Origin: Cacajao melanocephalus | Lineage: Eukaryota; Chordata; Mammalia; Primates; Pitheciidae | Length of the DNA: 64,000 nucleotides | Assembly (NCBI GenBank): GCA_963573385.1 | Contig: CAUYLG010070457.1 | Location: forward strand, 1-64,000 | Reading direction: 5' to 3' | Part shown: positions 1 to 12,679 of the stretch, piece after piece | How positions within the stretch are numbered: the first letter of the stretch is position 1 | Layout of the letters: the number at the start of each line of letters is the position of its first letter | Position numbers and translations under genes: made by a program | Notes under the pieces: model-generated | What the model saw: the letters and a program-made list of their open reading frames with translations, nothing else | Databases searched by the model: none | What the model was told of the DNA's origin: nothing

Positions 1-385
1 CAACAAGAAAAGAAAACTTCGGGCCAATATCCATGATGAACATAGATGCAAAAATCTTCAATAAAATACTGGCAAACCGATTGCAACAGCACATCAAAAA
101 GCTTACCCATCACAATCAAGTAGGCTTCATCCTGGGGATGCAAGGCTGGTTCAACATACGCAAGTCTATAAATGTATTTCACCACATAAACAGAAACAAA
201 GACAGAAACTACATGACTATCTCAATAAATGCAGAGAAGGCCTTTGACAAAATTCAACAGCACTTTATGCTAAAAACTCTCAATAAACTAGGTATCAACA
301 GAATATATCTAAAATAATAAAAGGTATTTATGACAAACCCACAGCCAATATCATACTGAATGGGCAAAAACTGGAAGCATTCCCT

Positions 386-1093
386 TTGAAATCTGGCACT
401 AGACAAGGATGCCTTCTCTCACCACTCCTATTCAATATAGTATTGGAGATTCTAGCCAGAGCAATCAGGCAAGAAAAAGAAATAAAGGGTATTCAATTAG
501 GAAAGGAGGATGTCAAATTGTCTCTATTTGCAGATGACATGATTGTGTATTTAGGAGACCCCATCATCTCAGCCCCAAATCTCTTGAAACTGATAAGCAA
601 CTTCAGCAAAGTCTCAGGGTACAAAATCAATGTGCAGAAGTTGCAAGCATTTCTATACACCAATAACAGACTTAAAGAGAGCCAAATGGAGAACGAACTG
701 CCATTCACAATTTCTACAAAGAGAATAAAATACCTAGGAATACAACTAACAAAGGACGTAAAGGACCTCTTCAAGGAGAACTATAAACCACTGCTCAACG
801 AAATAAGAGAGGACACAAACAGATGGAAAAACATTCCATGCTCATGGTTAGGAAGAATCAATGTTGTGAAAATGGACATACTGCCTAAAGTAATCTATAG
901 ATTCAACACTATCCCCATCAAGCTACATATGACCATCTTCACAGAACTGGAAAAAACCACCTTAAACTTCATATGGAACCAAAAGAGAGCCTGCATAGCC
1001 AAGTCAATTCTAAGCAAAAAGAACAAAGCTGGAGGCATCACGCTACCTGACTTCAAACTATACTGGTACCAAAACAGACATGTAGACCAATAG
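386..1093 (+). pseudogene. L1 ORF2 reverse-transcriptase fragment (235 codons, broken)
   Basis: This is the longest open stretch of the L1 above. It begins inside the RT domain ([20 protein letters not shown] block), carries the FADD metal-binding motif at residues 48-51, and runs through the thumb region to a stop at 1091-1093. Intact ORF2 is about 1,275 residues with an N-terminal endonuclease. Here only a central piece remains, without the endonuclease. The first ATG is internal to ORF2 and is not a true start. It is a relic with no expected function. Confidence 0.9.
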
Positions 1094-2448
1094 AACAAAA
1101 CAGAGGCCTTGGAGGCAACGTCACACATCTACAACCATCTGATCTTTGACAAACCTGAAAAAACTAGCAATGGGGGAAGGATTCCCTGTTTAATAAATGG
1201 TGTTGGGAAAACTGGCTAGCCATGTGCAGAAAGCAGAAACTGGATCCCTTCCTGATACTTTACATTAAAATTAACTCCAGATGAATTAAAGACTTAAACA
1301 TAATACCTAACACCATAAAAACCCTAGAAGAAAAACCTAGGCAAAACCATTCAGGACATAGGCATAGGCAAGGACTTCATGACTAAAACACCAAAAGCAT
1401 TGGCAACAAAAGTCAAAATAGACACATGGGATCTAATTAAACTCCAGAGCTTCTGCACAGCAACAGAAACAATCATTAGAGTGAACCAGCAATCAACAGA
1501 ATGGGAAAAAATTTTTGCAATCTACCCATTGGACAAAGGGCTAATATCCAGAATCTACAAAGAACTAAAACAGATTTACAAGAAAAAAACAAAGAAATCC
1601 ATTCAAAAGTGGGTGAAGGCTATGAACAGACACTTTTCAAAAGAAGACATATAAGAGGCCAACAAACATATGAAAAAATGCTCATCATCACTGGACGTTA
1701 GAGAAATGCAAATCAAAACCACATTGAGATACCATCTCACACCAGTTAGAATGGCAATCATTAAAAAATCTGGAGACAATAGATGCTGGAGAGGATGTGG
1801 AGAAATAGGAACACTTTTACACTGTTGGTGGAAGTGTAAATTAGTGCAACTATTGTGGCAGACTGTGTGGTGATTCCTCAAGGACCTAGAAACGGAAATA
1901 CCATTTGACCCAGCAATCTCATTACTAGGTATATACTCACAGAATTATAAATTGTTCTATTATAAAGACACATGCACACATGTGTTCATTGTGGCACTGT
2001 TTACAATAGCAGAGACCTGAAACCAACCCAAATGCCCATCAATGATAGACTGGACAAGGAAAATGTGGCACATATACACCATGGAATACTATGTAGCCAT
2101 AAAAAACGATGAGTTTGTGTCCTTTGTAGGGACATGGATGAATCTGGAAACCATCATTCTCAGCAAACTGACACAAGAACAGAAATCAAACACCACATGT
2201 TCTCACTCACAGGCGGGTGTTGGACAATGAGAACACAAGGACACAGGGAGGGGAGCGTCACACACTGAGGTCTGTTTGTGGGGACTAGAGGAGGGACAGC
2301 AGGGTGTAGGGAGTTGGGGAGGGATAACATGGGGAAAAATGCCAGATATAGGTGATGGGGATGGAGGCAGCAAACCACATTGCCATGTATGTACCTATGC
2401 CACAATCCTGCATGCTCTGCACATGTACCCCAGAACCTAAAGTGCAAT

Positions 2449-2506
2449 AAAATATATATATATATAATATATATACACACATATATATACATATATATAT
2501 AAAGAA
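2449..2506. repeat. AT-rich microsatellite (TA/CA)n at the L1 tail
   Basis: Alternating TA with some CACA follows AATAAAATATA directly. It is a typical microsatellite grown from an L1 poly(A) tail and may vary in length between individuals. Confidence 0.9.
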
Positions 2507-2745
2507 GTATTTCTTGAATGTCTAGAATGTATTCAGCAAATATCAAAAGCAGAAGAGTTATGATTTCTGCTTTGAGGCATTTATAATCTATTCTTGGAGA
2601 AAATAAAAGAACTCACACAAAATAATAGCAAGCAGAAGAACGATAAGTAGAATTAATGGGAAAAGGAAAACTACGTGGAACAGACCTTTAAATCCTGAGA
2701 TGGTAGGATCATTGGGGAATGAAGTAACCAGCATATTTAGAATAA
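2507..2745 (-). repeat. Possible L2/CR1-type LINE remnant
   Basis: The pattern 'gaggcatttataatctattcttgg', followed by ACACAAAATAAT and later a GGGGAATGAAG segment, resembles the reverse complement of the L2-like block that normally reads 'aaggagtttacaatctagt'. Divergence is high and the ends are unclear. Confidence 0.35.
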
Positions 2746-2909
2746 ATGAGACTTGATGAGTCAGAAGGAAAAGGTTATATCTATGTTACATCCTCTGTCT
2801 TAAAAGAAATGTGTTATACATTTACACACATGCATGAATCATATTTTCTTAAAACATGAAAAAAACATATATACCTGAAGTATATAAAATATATATATAT
2901 GTCCTAGTG

Positions 2910-3010
2910 ATTAATTATAAAGCAAACACAATATAACTCCCTCTCAGGTTAAAAAATTGAAAACAATTAATTTCCAAAATCACCCCATGTGTTCTTCCCA
3001 ATCCATGAAG
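2910..3010 (+). repeat. Possible old L1 (L1ME-like) fragment
   Basis: The order 'gcaaacacaatata...aattaatttccaaaatcaccccatgtg' then CTTCCCAATCC resembles a common older-L1 3' segment that reads 'agaacattaccagcaccccagaagcccc'. Short and diverged. Confidence 0.35.
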
Positions 3011-4059
3011 CACATTTGAAGAACTTGTATCACACAGAGAAAGAACTGTAAATCAGGGCACTACAGTTGTATTCCTGGCAGCTTGTTCTGAGCTAAAAAC
3101 TGCATTAGGTGTAGACAAAGTAAAATATTAGTCATGTCCTTAAAAACAGAAATCCTCACCAGTAATTAAGCTAGTTAAGCAGAGGCTTCGGTTAAGCAGA
3201 GGCTTAACCAAACCTTCCTGTGTCTCACAATAAGTAACTGATCAACAAGGAGTTTCTCAAGTAACTTTCCAGATGTTGCTGATTGAGACATCCTTCAGCC
3301 ACCATGACAAATAGGGCAGAATTAAGAGAATGGCAGGCATGTGACGCAAAGGTAGCCAGGCCTATCTTGATGAGACTCCACCATTCAGCAACAGGCCCCT
3401 CATGCAAAATCATCTGGATAAACACAACTGAACAAAGGGTAAACCTACTCCTGTTTGAATTAACTCTAATCCTGCTCATCAGGCTTAAGGAATGGAGCAG
3501 TCATATTTTTTGGAACACACAGTAGCAAGAAAAGCCTAATTAGAGAGCAAAGGGTAGATATTTAGCAGCTCTAATAAATATGATTTGCTGAATGCATTAT
3601 CTATTTGGCAGAAAACAAATTATGGTGTAATCTGCTGCATTCAGACAGTCTAATTTATGGTAACTCATTTAAGGAAACTCTTTAACCCAGCATTTGGAGA
3701 TCATAAAGCACATTTTGACAAATGCAAGTATGATTTTCTGGAACGCAGAGAGACCTTTAAGAGATGGGAATTTTCTGAAATATATAGGGACCATTGGAAT
3801 GTGTTTTAAAATAAATACGTTCACAAATACTATCCTAGTAGCTTGATGTTACCAAATGATGGGAAAAACTTTTTTGCATATTTTTTTCTGAAATAAATGG
3901 ACAATTGTTTTGTAGTACTTACTTAATCTTTGATCATTGTTGCTTGTAACCTTTCAATTACCCTCAGTTGTGCTTAGAAACCCAATCTCTAGACTTCCCC
4001 ACTTCACACCTCCCCCAGCTCTCCCAGGCAATTAAGTTTCAGCCATGGTGGCCTACTTT
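3011..4059. other. Repeat-poor, AT-rich stretch with no gene found
   Basis: I recognise no repeat or exon here. Two overlapping 80-84 codon frames on opposite strands (around 3225-3525) lack codon structure or homology I know. The part at 3540-3700 has several AT-rich homeodomain-like words (TAATAAAT, TAATTTATGG) and could be conserved regulatory DNA; this is only a guess. Confidence 0.5.
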
Positions 4060-4440
4060 CTGCTACTCTATAAGACTACTTCTGGCCTCAGGTTCTTAGC
4101 ACTGGTTCCCTGCCTCTGCCTGAAAAGCTCTTCTGCAGATTCTTGTGTGACCAGTATCGTCTTATGATTTTGTTCCAGTGCCTCTTCTACAGAATAGAAC
4201 CTTCTATTCAAGGTTCTCCAAAACATTCTCCTGTTACTCTGATTTTCTTCATAGTACCTACAACTTCCTGAAATTAACTCAGTTGTTAATTTACTGTCTG
4301 TGTCACCTATTAGAATGTACATTCCAATGAGCAGTGGCTTCATCTTGTTCAATCTTTGATCTCCACTGCCAAGAACAAAAGTGAAGGTATGGTAGGAGCC
4401 CACCATATTAATGCCAATGAATAAATGAATGAATAAAATG
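4060..4440 (+). mobile_element. L2 LINE 3' end
   Basis: The order of blocks fits L2: 'ccctgcctctgcctgaaaagctcttctg' near 4108, 'gaatgtacattccaatgagcagtggc' near 4313, 'catcttgttcaatctttgat', and the diagnostic TGAATAAATGAATGAATAAA tail at 4418-4437. A 112-codon frame on the opposite strand (4068-4406) is a by-product and not a gene. Confidence 0.85.
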
Positions 4441-5510
4441 GAAAGAAACTTACATAAATCTCAGAACCAGAGTTCCTACCAGTCTGGAAAATTCAGTTTC
4501 ACAAGTTATATTTTAAATGTTCCCCATTAACCTAGAAAAAAATACTTAATAGCACCAATATTGTAATTATTGTGTATTTGTGTGTATTACTGTAACAACT
4601 TTCCTATGACTGGCTAAAAAATATATTGCACACACAAATGTCTTTTTCCTGCCAGTGGGAAAACTATGGTTCAGAATGGCTCATTTACTTGTTCAAGTCA
4701 GAACATATCAGAGACAAAAATCAAAGTTAGTATTCAATGATTTGATTTATAAGCCATGAATTGATCTTCCCACAATTTTCTTCTGGCTGGAAATAAACAA
4801 AATAGATGATAAATGAAGAACTAGTCACATGATATGTCAATGACTTTGTAATAAGAATAACTGGTAAATTTGCCTTGAATTATTCATTTTTTCTTATTTT
4901 TCTCTTTCTTATAAGGAAAGTGAACTTTCTCTTTCCCTTTATTATAATATATGCAAATTTTTAAAAATGAGTTCTATTTTAATATTTTTTTTGTCAACCT
5001 ACATTATCAAAATGACTTTCCATGCCTGAAAGGTAGTCAACTGTCTACATTGAACTGTAGTTACTGTGCAGTTCATTATTTACACAATTGCTATAAATGG
5101 AGATATTGCACTAATAGTGGGCTTGATATGCAAATGACATTTGTCTAAGTAGTATAAGATATAATATTTCTCATTATTATATTATAGCATCCTAGTGGTC
5201 TGGTGGAGAGTCAAATGAAGACCTGTTTCGCAAATGACTAAAACCAACTCAAGGTGCCTGTTTCAAATCGTAGGTTGTTTCTTTCCCTTAGATTTCTCAT
5301 AATGTTGCAATCATGGAGGTGCTGAGTGGCACACATTCTATCAATAATCCCCGGAAGGCTCTGGACTGTTTATCCCAAGTTGTCTACACACAGCTAAGCC
5401 AAGAAACCAAAATAAGAATGGACACTCATTGCTTTCACAGAGTCAAATAAAAATCATTGCTTAAGAATTGTAATACCTTCGGAAAACCAATAATACACAC
5501 TGAATCTATT
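4441..5510. other. No gene or repeat recognised
   Basis: AT-rich unique-looking DNA. It contains a T/A-rich segment near 4890-5000 and nothing I can assign. Confidence 0.5.
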
Positions 5511-5829
5511 TTTGTTTTTTTTTTTAAAGTGTGTTTGTTTTCTTTTGTTTGAGACGGTCTTGTTCCATCACCCAAGCTGAAATGCAGTGGTGTGACCATG
5601 ACTCACTGCGGACTTGTCTTCCCAGGCTCAATCAACACACCCACCTCAGCCTCCTGAGTAGCTGGGATTACAGGCATTCACCACCACACCTGACTAATTT
5701 TTGTTGTTGTTTTTAGAGATGGGATCTCACTATATTGCCCAGTCTGGTCTGAAATTCGTGGGCTCCAATGAATCTGCCTGCCTTCCCTCCCAAAGTGCTG
5801 GGGTAATAGGCATGAGCCTCCGCTGGCCT
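5511..5829 (-). mobile_element. AluJ-type SINE
   Basis: Reverse complement of a full dimeric Alu: T-rich tail at 5511-5526, GAGACGGTCTTG start of the right monomer, CCTCAGCCTCCTGAGTAGCTG, middle T-rich linker, and CCCAAAGTGCTGGGGTAATAGG near the Alu 5' end. Many substitutions fit the old J class. Imperfect flanking repeats (tgaatctattttt / tggatccactttt) look like a decayed target-site duplication. Confidence 0.95.
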
Positions 5830-6759
5830 GGATCCACTTTTAAAGTCTGCCCTTTTTGCCTCCCTGGTTGAACCTGATGTTGGAAAATGACTTTTCCACT
5901 ATGGATACTCCTTCTCCCATATGCTTCTAGTTCTAATCAAAGTCCATATCCCATCTTGCCTTAAAGGGAACATGTTTTTGGAGAAAGTCAAAGTTTTGAT
6001 TATTTTAGCACAGCTCATTGTGTGATGCTATGGCTACAGGCAACTGATTTGACTATTTTAGCTGTGTGGAGTTTCTAACAAGTTAGCACAGGCATTTAGT
6101 AACTGAGTAATTTGTTATCATTATTAGTAGTAATAATTTAAACAAATCAATTATGCACTTGTAGCTATAACTAACAGCTTTGTCTACATCAGTGATTCTT
6201 AGATTCTATTACCTATCTCTTCAAACAGTTTATCAAACACTCTTTAGATTTCATGAAGCTACTCTTGGTTCAAAAATTTATTGTAAACAAACTAGGAAGA
6301 ATCATCTAGAGCAGAGAGCATTTGTAGGGCAGTGAAACGACTCTATCTGATACTGTAATGACAAATACATGTCATCATGCATTTGCCCAAATTTATAGAA
6401 TTTAAAACACCAAGAGTGCACCTTAATGTAAACTATGGACTTTGGGTGTTAATAATGCATCGAAGTAGGTTCAGCAATTGCAACAAATGTACTACTCTTA
6501 TGTGTGATGTTGATAATGGGAGAGGCCGTGCATGTATGGGGCAGAGAGTATATGGGAAAGCTCTGTACCTTCTGCTCAATATTGCTATAAACATAAAATT
6601 TCTCTGAACATAAATTATATACAAAAGGATAATCTTGACACTAAAGGGAAAATTATTGTTAACATTTATGTGTATCTTCATGAATCCAAACATTTATACA
6701 AAACAAAGTTATATTACAAAGTAAAGTTATAGTATACAAAATCAAACATTCTTCCTTAA
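5830..6759. other. No gene or repeat recognised
   Basis: AT-rich sequence. Overlapping short frames at 6377-6732 on both strands show no domain or family resemblance. Confidence 0.45.
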
Positions 6760-6985
6760 CTTTATTAATGAACGCATGGCATTCTTGTCAGTATATAGCA
6801 AAACTTATTTAAGCATTCTGTTATTTTTGAAAATATAAATTATACCCAGGTTTTCTGTTTATTCATTTGTATTTTGCTTCCATAAACAAAGCTGCAAAAA
6901 TATTTTGGCAGCTGTATCTTTTTGTATGTTCACAATTAGTTTACTCACATTGTTTGCAAATAAGATTTGGCATATATAATCAAAT
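6760..6985 (-). repeat. Possible old L1-like LINE fragment
   Basis: The string 'cccaggttttctgtttattcattt' followed by 'ataaacaaagctgcaaaaat' resembles the minus-strand L1M block 'ttgtttccagttttttgctattataaacaatgctgcaatgaa'. A related block is at 59985-60480. Confidence 0.4.
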
Positions 6986-7089
6986 AATTTATTTACTAAA
7001 GGTAAAATTAGAGGTGTTATCATATTGTGGCTATGATCTTCTCAGAGCACAGACCTTTTGGCTAATACTAACAGTAACAGTAGCAGCAG

Positions 7090-7190
7090 TTATTATTGTT
7101 GTTGTTCTTTTTTTTATTTATTGGGCATTTAGGTACCAAGCACTTTCATGAAGAAGGTATTATTATTCTATCAATTATTTACAAAAAAAT
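7090..7190 (-). repeat. Possible MIR fragment
   Basis: 'attgggcatttaggtaccaagcactttc' and 'aggtattattattct' match the order of a reverse-complemented MIR core and tail. Strongly decayed. Confidence 0.4.
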
Positions 7191-7339
7191 AGCAAAAATT
7201 GAATGCATCAGAGTCTTCAGGTAAACTGTTTTGGTATCAAAATATTGTTTTATCCATCCAATTGTTGGCATTGTCTACATTGTACATAGCTAGTTATGTA
7301 AACTTTTAATCACGGAAAATTTCAAACATATATTGGCCT

Positions 7340-7775
7340 CAATCTCCCTCCTCCATCTATACCTTTGGCTGCAGAACTTTGTCGCACTCCAACTCTCTGC
7401 CATGTGACTTGTTGGGGTCAATAGAATGAAGCTACTTTGAAGCCAAGGCCTGTAGAGGCTTTGTGAGTTGCACTTATCTTCTTGCACCTCTGTCACTGCA
7501 ATAAACACTTGCCTGTCTGGGGTATTGAAGAATGAGAGGTTTGTGAAGCAAAGCTGAGATGGTCAGTCCTCCAACCATAGACATCATCAGGCAGCTGACA
7601 GCCAGCTAAGCCCAGACATGAGAATGAGCCCAGCCAAGATCAGCAGCACCACCTAAACCACTGACAGTCAACCACAGAGGTGTGAGTAATAAATATTCAT
7701 TGTGGTATGCCACTGAAGCTATGTGATTGTTTATTATGAAGCACTATTCTAATAGCTAGTTGATATACATACAAG
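7340..7775 (+). mobile_element. MLT1-type (ERVL-MaLR) LTR, ancient
   Basis: The order of segments fits an old MLT1 LTR: CATGTGACTTG...GGTCAATAGAATG near 7400, GCCAAGGCCTGTAGAGGC, then CCAGCCAAGATCAGCAGC near 7630 and GTGAGTAATAAATATTCATTG. It ends near GCTAGTTGATATAC, which corresponds to the AGATAACTAATACA end of the family. No internal region is adjacent, so it looks like a solo LTR. Confidence 0.65.
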
Positions 7776-8820
7776 AATAGAGATAATATTTTACCATGGC
7801 CTCATGCATCTATCATCCACTTTCAACATCATTCAACACACAGTTCATCTTGTTTCCTATATACTCACTACTTCCGTCTGTATTACGAATCAAATCTCAC
7901 ACTCTGGATTTTGTTCACAGACCTGTTGTGTCATTTGCCATGATATTCTGCCCTTTAATTTCCCATAAACTTGTGGTTTGATCTAAAGATTCAGATAAGC
8001 TCAGGTTTCATTTTAGGTAACGATACTTCAGAGCTAGTTATAAATTCATTTTGTATCACCTGGGGAGCTTGCCATGTCTAGTTAGTATCTTTCTCTCTTT
8101 GTGATGTTAATATTAAACAGGCATTCAGGCATTGCAAATTTGATTCATCCATTAGACACTTCTCACAGTGTTTCCTCTAACAGTTTTAGCAGATTATAAG
8201 GGTCTTCACCTAGATCAGTTATTTTATTCTGGGCTGCCAGATAGTGATATTTTAATTCTATAATTCCTTACGCATTTATTACCTGAAATTTCTCTGTGAA
8301 GAGGGATTTTCTCTTCATGATTATTTGGATACCTTACTGTACAGATGGCTCAGAATTAATTCTTCCCCTTTATTGATTAGTTTTCAGAAGAGTAAATTGG
8401 CTTCTAAAAATCCTCCAAATATGACTAATGAGTTTGAGTATTTTTGAAAATCATTAATGAACTCATTTGTGTATTTAAACCCATTGGAGTAATTATATAA
8501 GCATTTTTTAAAAGAAAAAATTGTAAACATCATGTTTTGCTTCTTTTATATCACTATTATATATAGTCTATTTTTATTTCAACCAAGCCTACTTTAATAC
8601 TGTAATCAGGTATACTGATTCTAATTCCCTGACTAATGTTTTTAGCTATAAAAATATATTTATTCTATTTATAATGAATATTATTTTGCTGTCAGTCAGT
8701 CTTCTGGATATTCATTGCGAGTAAAAATGTCTTCTCTTGGGGATATTTTTTAAAATGGTCTATTCAGGGAATTTGTTAAGTTAACTGACTTAATATATTT
8801 ATTAAGCTCTATGTAATTCA
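7776..8820. other. AT-rich DNA, no gene or repeat assigned
   Basis: Very AT-rich with many short homopolymers. No coding frame or repeat consensus recognised. Confidence 0.45.
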
Positions 8821-8840
8821 GACATCAATGTCATGTCATA

Positions 8841-8841
<1 letters not shown>

Positions 8842-8880
<39 letters not shown>
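8842..8880. repeat. (CA)n microsatellite
   Basis: About 19 uninterrupted CA dinucleotides. A related TG run lies 70 bp downstream and the two are arms of an inverted repeat (see findings). Confidence 0.98.
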
Positions 8881-8881
<1 letters not shown>

Positions 8882-8943
8882 TTTCTCCTATTTAGAAAGC
8901 TATTTGGGCTTTCTAAAAGTGCTAGGAGAGGATTAGAAAATAT

Positions 8944-8978
8944 TGTGTTTGTGTGTGTGTGTGCGTGTGTGTGTGTGC
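8944..8978. repeat. (TG)n microsatellite, interrupted
   Basis: TG repeats with one TTTG and one GCG interruption. It is the complement of the CA run at 8842-8880. Confidence 0.95.
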
Positions 8979-9479
8979 AAGGTTCCAGTGACTAGACCTG
9001 CTTGACCTGCAAAAGAACTTTAGACACTTATGAAATATATAAGCTCAAGTCCAAAGAACTCTGAAATTTCCTGTGTGTGGTCCTTGCCAATGTGACGAAA
9101 GTTGGTTTACTGCCACTAGGAAAGTCCTGGCAAAATGGAGGGTATAAGGAACTTTCTTTACCATTTATTTACATATCGGGAAAAACATATGGTAAACAGA
9201 AATTGGCTTTTCAAAATGCAACTGACCACCCTCCTCTACCCCAATTCTACCCCCTTAATACTTTCTGTCCCTATACAGGATAGTCTTCTCATGCATCTGG
9301 CTTCATTTCTAATCATCCACCAATGTGCTATCCAAATAGATAAATGACAGAAATCTGGAGATCATTTTGTTTTCTATATGACAAAGTGAAGGTTATTTAC
9401 CTCTATACTAAACACATACTGGAACTGATATTGTTAAATTTTGCCTTATAGTATGATTGGGAGACATTTCCATAAGCAA
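8979..9479. other. No gene or repeat recognised
   Basis: Short overlapping frames at 9077-9347 have no recognisable family. AT-rich otherwise. Confidence 0.45.
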
Positions 9480-9636
9480 TGCATTTCTGTTGTAGAAAGA
9501 TTGGAAAATTCTGAAGAACACATAAAATAAAGTAGAGATACGTGTAATCACACTATTCCAATATTGCTACTCTTACCAAGTTGACGGTTTTGTTTTGCAT
9601 CTTTTTGTAATATGATACCAGTTTTTGATGATTCAC
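9480..9636 (-). repeat. Possible old LINE fragment
   Basis: 'cataaaataaagtagagata' followed by 'gtgtaatcacactattcc' resembles a common old-LINE segment reading 'ataaaagttacccgtaatcccactacc'. Low similarity and unsure orientation. Confidence 0.25.
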
Positions 9637-10012
9637 TGTGTTAGTTTGTTCTTGCACTGCTATAAAGAAATACTCAAGACTGAAGAGAAAGAAAAGAAAA
9701 GAGGTTTAACTGGCTCATGGTTCTGCGGGCTGTATAAGAAGCATAGTGGCTTCTGCTTCTGAGGTGGCCTCAGGAAACTTACAATCATGGAGGAAGACAA
9801 AGGAGGAATGAGCACCTCCTACAGCTGGAACAGGAACGAGAAAGAGAGTGGGGAGGTGCCGCACACTTTTAAACAACCAGATCTTGTGAGGATTCTACTG
9901 GGAGAACAGCACCAGGGGGTGATCTGATCACCTACCACAGGCTCTACCTACAACACTGGAGATTAGAATTTAACATGAGATTTGGGCAGGGACACAGATC
10001 CAAACTCTATCA
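9637..10012 (-). mobile_element. MaLR solo LTR (MST/MLT1A type)
   Basis: Reads as the reverse complement of a MaLR LTR: TGTGTTAGTTTGTTCTTGCA at the left, AGGTTTAACTGGCTCATGG, GGAAACTTACAATCATGGAGG, AGAACAGCACCAGGGGGTGA, and GGGACACAGATCCAAACTCTATCA at the right. About 376 bp and near full length. Candidate 5-bp flanks (TTCAC / TCCTC) match at 3 of 5 positions. Confidence 0.9.
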
Positions 10013-10400
10013 TCCTCCTTAGTTAATTTCTGGAGCTAGGTGAGGAAAAGACACATTTTGAAACTTTGATAGTAATCTCTTGTATTTCTTTTAAAGGCAA
10101 AAATAAATAAATGGTACATCAAACTAAAATGCTTCTACTCAGGGAAGGGAACAACAAAATGAAAAGACAACCTACAGAGTGGAGAAAAATGTAAATCATC
10201 TATTGAATAAGACATTGATATCCAAAATTTATAAAGAACTCATACAACTCAATAGCAAGAAAACATATAACATGATTTTAAAAATGGGCAAAGGACCTGA
10301 ATAGACATTTCTCTAAAAAGATGTAAGGACGGCCAACAGGTATGTAAAAAGATGCTCAGCATCATTGTAAGGGAAATGCAAATCAAAACCAGTATAAGAG

Positions 10401-10720
<320 letters not shown>

Positions 10721-11199
10721 TCATACCTATTGGGATTGTCTTTATCAAAAAGGCAAGAGATAAATGTTAGTGAATGGAGAATAGGAACTCTTGTGTTCTG
10801 TTAATTGGAGTACATATTGGTGTAGTCAATATGAAAAACTACATGTGGGTTCCTAAAAAAGTTAAAAATAGAATTACCATATAATCCAGATGCTTCTTTT
10901 CTGGGTATATACCCAAAGGAAAAAAAATCGCCACCTTGAAAGAAAAATCTGCACTCCCATGTTCATTGCCGCATTATTCACAATAGCCAAGATATGGAAA
11001 CAACCAAAGTGTCTGTCAACAGATGAATGAATAAAGAAAATGTGGTGTGTATATATTTAATGGAATATCATTCAGCCTTAATAAAGGGGACCCTGCCAGT
11101 TACCACAAAATGGATTAAGCTGGGGGACATTATGCTAAGTGAAATAAGCCAGACACAGTAAGAAAAATATGGCACAATCTCACTTATATGTAGAATCTA

Positions 11200-11221
11200 A
11201 AAAAAAAAAAAAAAAAAAAAG
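11200..11221. repeat. Poly(A) run
   Basis: About 21 A in a row inside the L1M 3' UTR. Confidence 0.9.
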
Positions 11222-11565
11222 CCAAAGAAACAGAGAAATAAAATAAAACAGTGGTTACCAAGGGCTGAGTGGTGGAGAGAAATTGGGAGTTGCAAGTCAA
11301 AAGATACAAAGTAGCAGATATGCAGGTGAACAAATTTGAAGGTCAAATGTTCAATGTGGGGACTATAGTTAATAATAGTGTATTGTTATTAGGAGTTTTG
11401 TTAAATGAGTAAATTATAGTTGTTCTTGCCACAGGTAAGAAAAATGGGTAACAATGTGAGATAATGGATATGTTTGTTTCATTATAATACCAATTTTATT
11501 TTATATGTGTCTCATAACATTATGTTGTATACTTTACATATATTCAATAAAATTTATTTTATTAA

Positions 11566-12679
11566 TAATTGACCATGAGACAAACCCAGAGTTTTCTGAA
11601 TTGATACAGAGGGATGATCTACAAATACATATAAAAGTACAGGAGACGGAGTTTTGGTTCAAATTAAATGAAATTGGTTTTCTAATATTTTAAGATCACA
11701 GATAATAATGGTATTCTGAAACCAGCTTGTATTTGTTCATGAGAAAGGACTGTTAAATTTTAAGAAATCTAGCAAGCAGACTGACATCAAGTTGGTGGAC
11801 TGAAATTGAACATGTTGGGAGAATTTACACCATGGAAATTGGCAAACGCTACAAACCAAGGCTCCCTACCCCACGTACATGCAGCACACTGCAGCCACAG
11901 GGTGTATAGAAAGGTAATATATATGACTGAAACAGACGAAGTGTCTAAAATTAGAGAGTGGTCTAGACAAAGGCAAACTGGAGAGCACTGCGTAAGGAAA
12001 TCTCCTCAGTTCTAAATAGTTTCTACATGGGAAAGGTGATTCTGTGTTTTCAGTCTCTGCTTTATGAAATAAACAAAGAAATCCAGATTTTAAATATGGA
12101 ATTATTTGAATTTTAAAACACCATTAAAGAGCGGGGAGAGGTGCCCTTTGGCTGAATACAAGCTATGGGCCAACTGTTTTCAACTTTTGTTTTAAAAAAT
12201 GTGAGTTCCCTTTTCTCACTATGACAAATGGGGTGTAACTGTTACGGAGAATGGTGAAAGAAAATTCTTGCTTTGATAATTCTTACTGAATGAAGTGCAA
12301 GGCCCTTTCACAATACAAAAACCTCCGTGACTTTAGGAGGCTTTTCTTCTCTGAAACACCTGTTATAATTTGGGGGCATCACTAATGCAGAGTCACATGT
12401 TATCTCTTCGTGGTCATGTGAACTCTGTTTTACCTCTTGTATTAACGGATACTAAAATCTGTGTTCTGGGAAGTTTGGAGACTCCTGATTTCATAACATC
12501 TTAGAATGTTAGGACTGGTAGATGGTTGATAAATCAGCCAGCCTAGGGGTTTTTAACCCAGAATCCATAACTGAGTCTGGATGGTGGTTATAAGCCCACT
12601 AAAAAGTTTCCATAGATTTGATACATTATCCCAGCATCTGTGATCCAAAAATGAGTAAGAGCCACCAATGCATTAAGCT
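11566..12679. other. No gene recognised
   Basis: A 69-codon frame at 11806-12015 has no known domain. The rest is unique-looking AT-rich DNA. Confidence 0.45.

Larger units (their letters stand above)
1..2506 (+). mobile_element. L1 (LINE-1) 3' half, decayed, truncated by window edge
   Basis: Frames across this stretch match L1 ORF2. A reverse-transcriptase core is open at 386-1093, with the FADD catalytic motif at 527-538, followed by the C-terminal region up to about 2220 in several frames. The 3' UTR (ACATGTTCTCACTCA near 2195, then CTGCACATGTACCCCAGAACC near 2417) ends in an AATAAA-type tail and an AT-rich microsatellite. Breaks: a stop separates 33-317 from 386-1093, about 35 bp are missing near 1060 where the consensus has extra sequence before TGGTACC, and the ORF2 C-terminus has several further stops and frameshifts. 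It cannot encode an active enzyme. The 5' part and left target-site duplication lie outside the window. The 3' UTR variant (GGATAACATGGGG) is shared with the L1 at 50575-51512, suggesting the same or a close older primate L1P subfamily. Confidence 0.95.

Noticed and set aside
4068..4406. 112-codon minus-strand frame
   Set aside because: Antisense to an L2 3' end.
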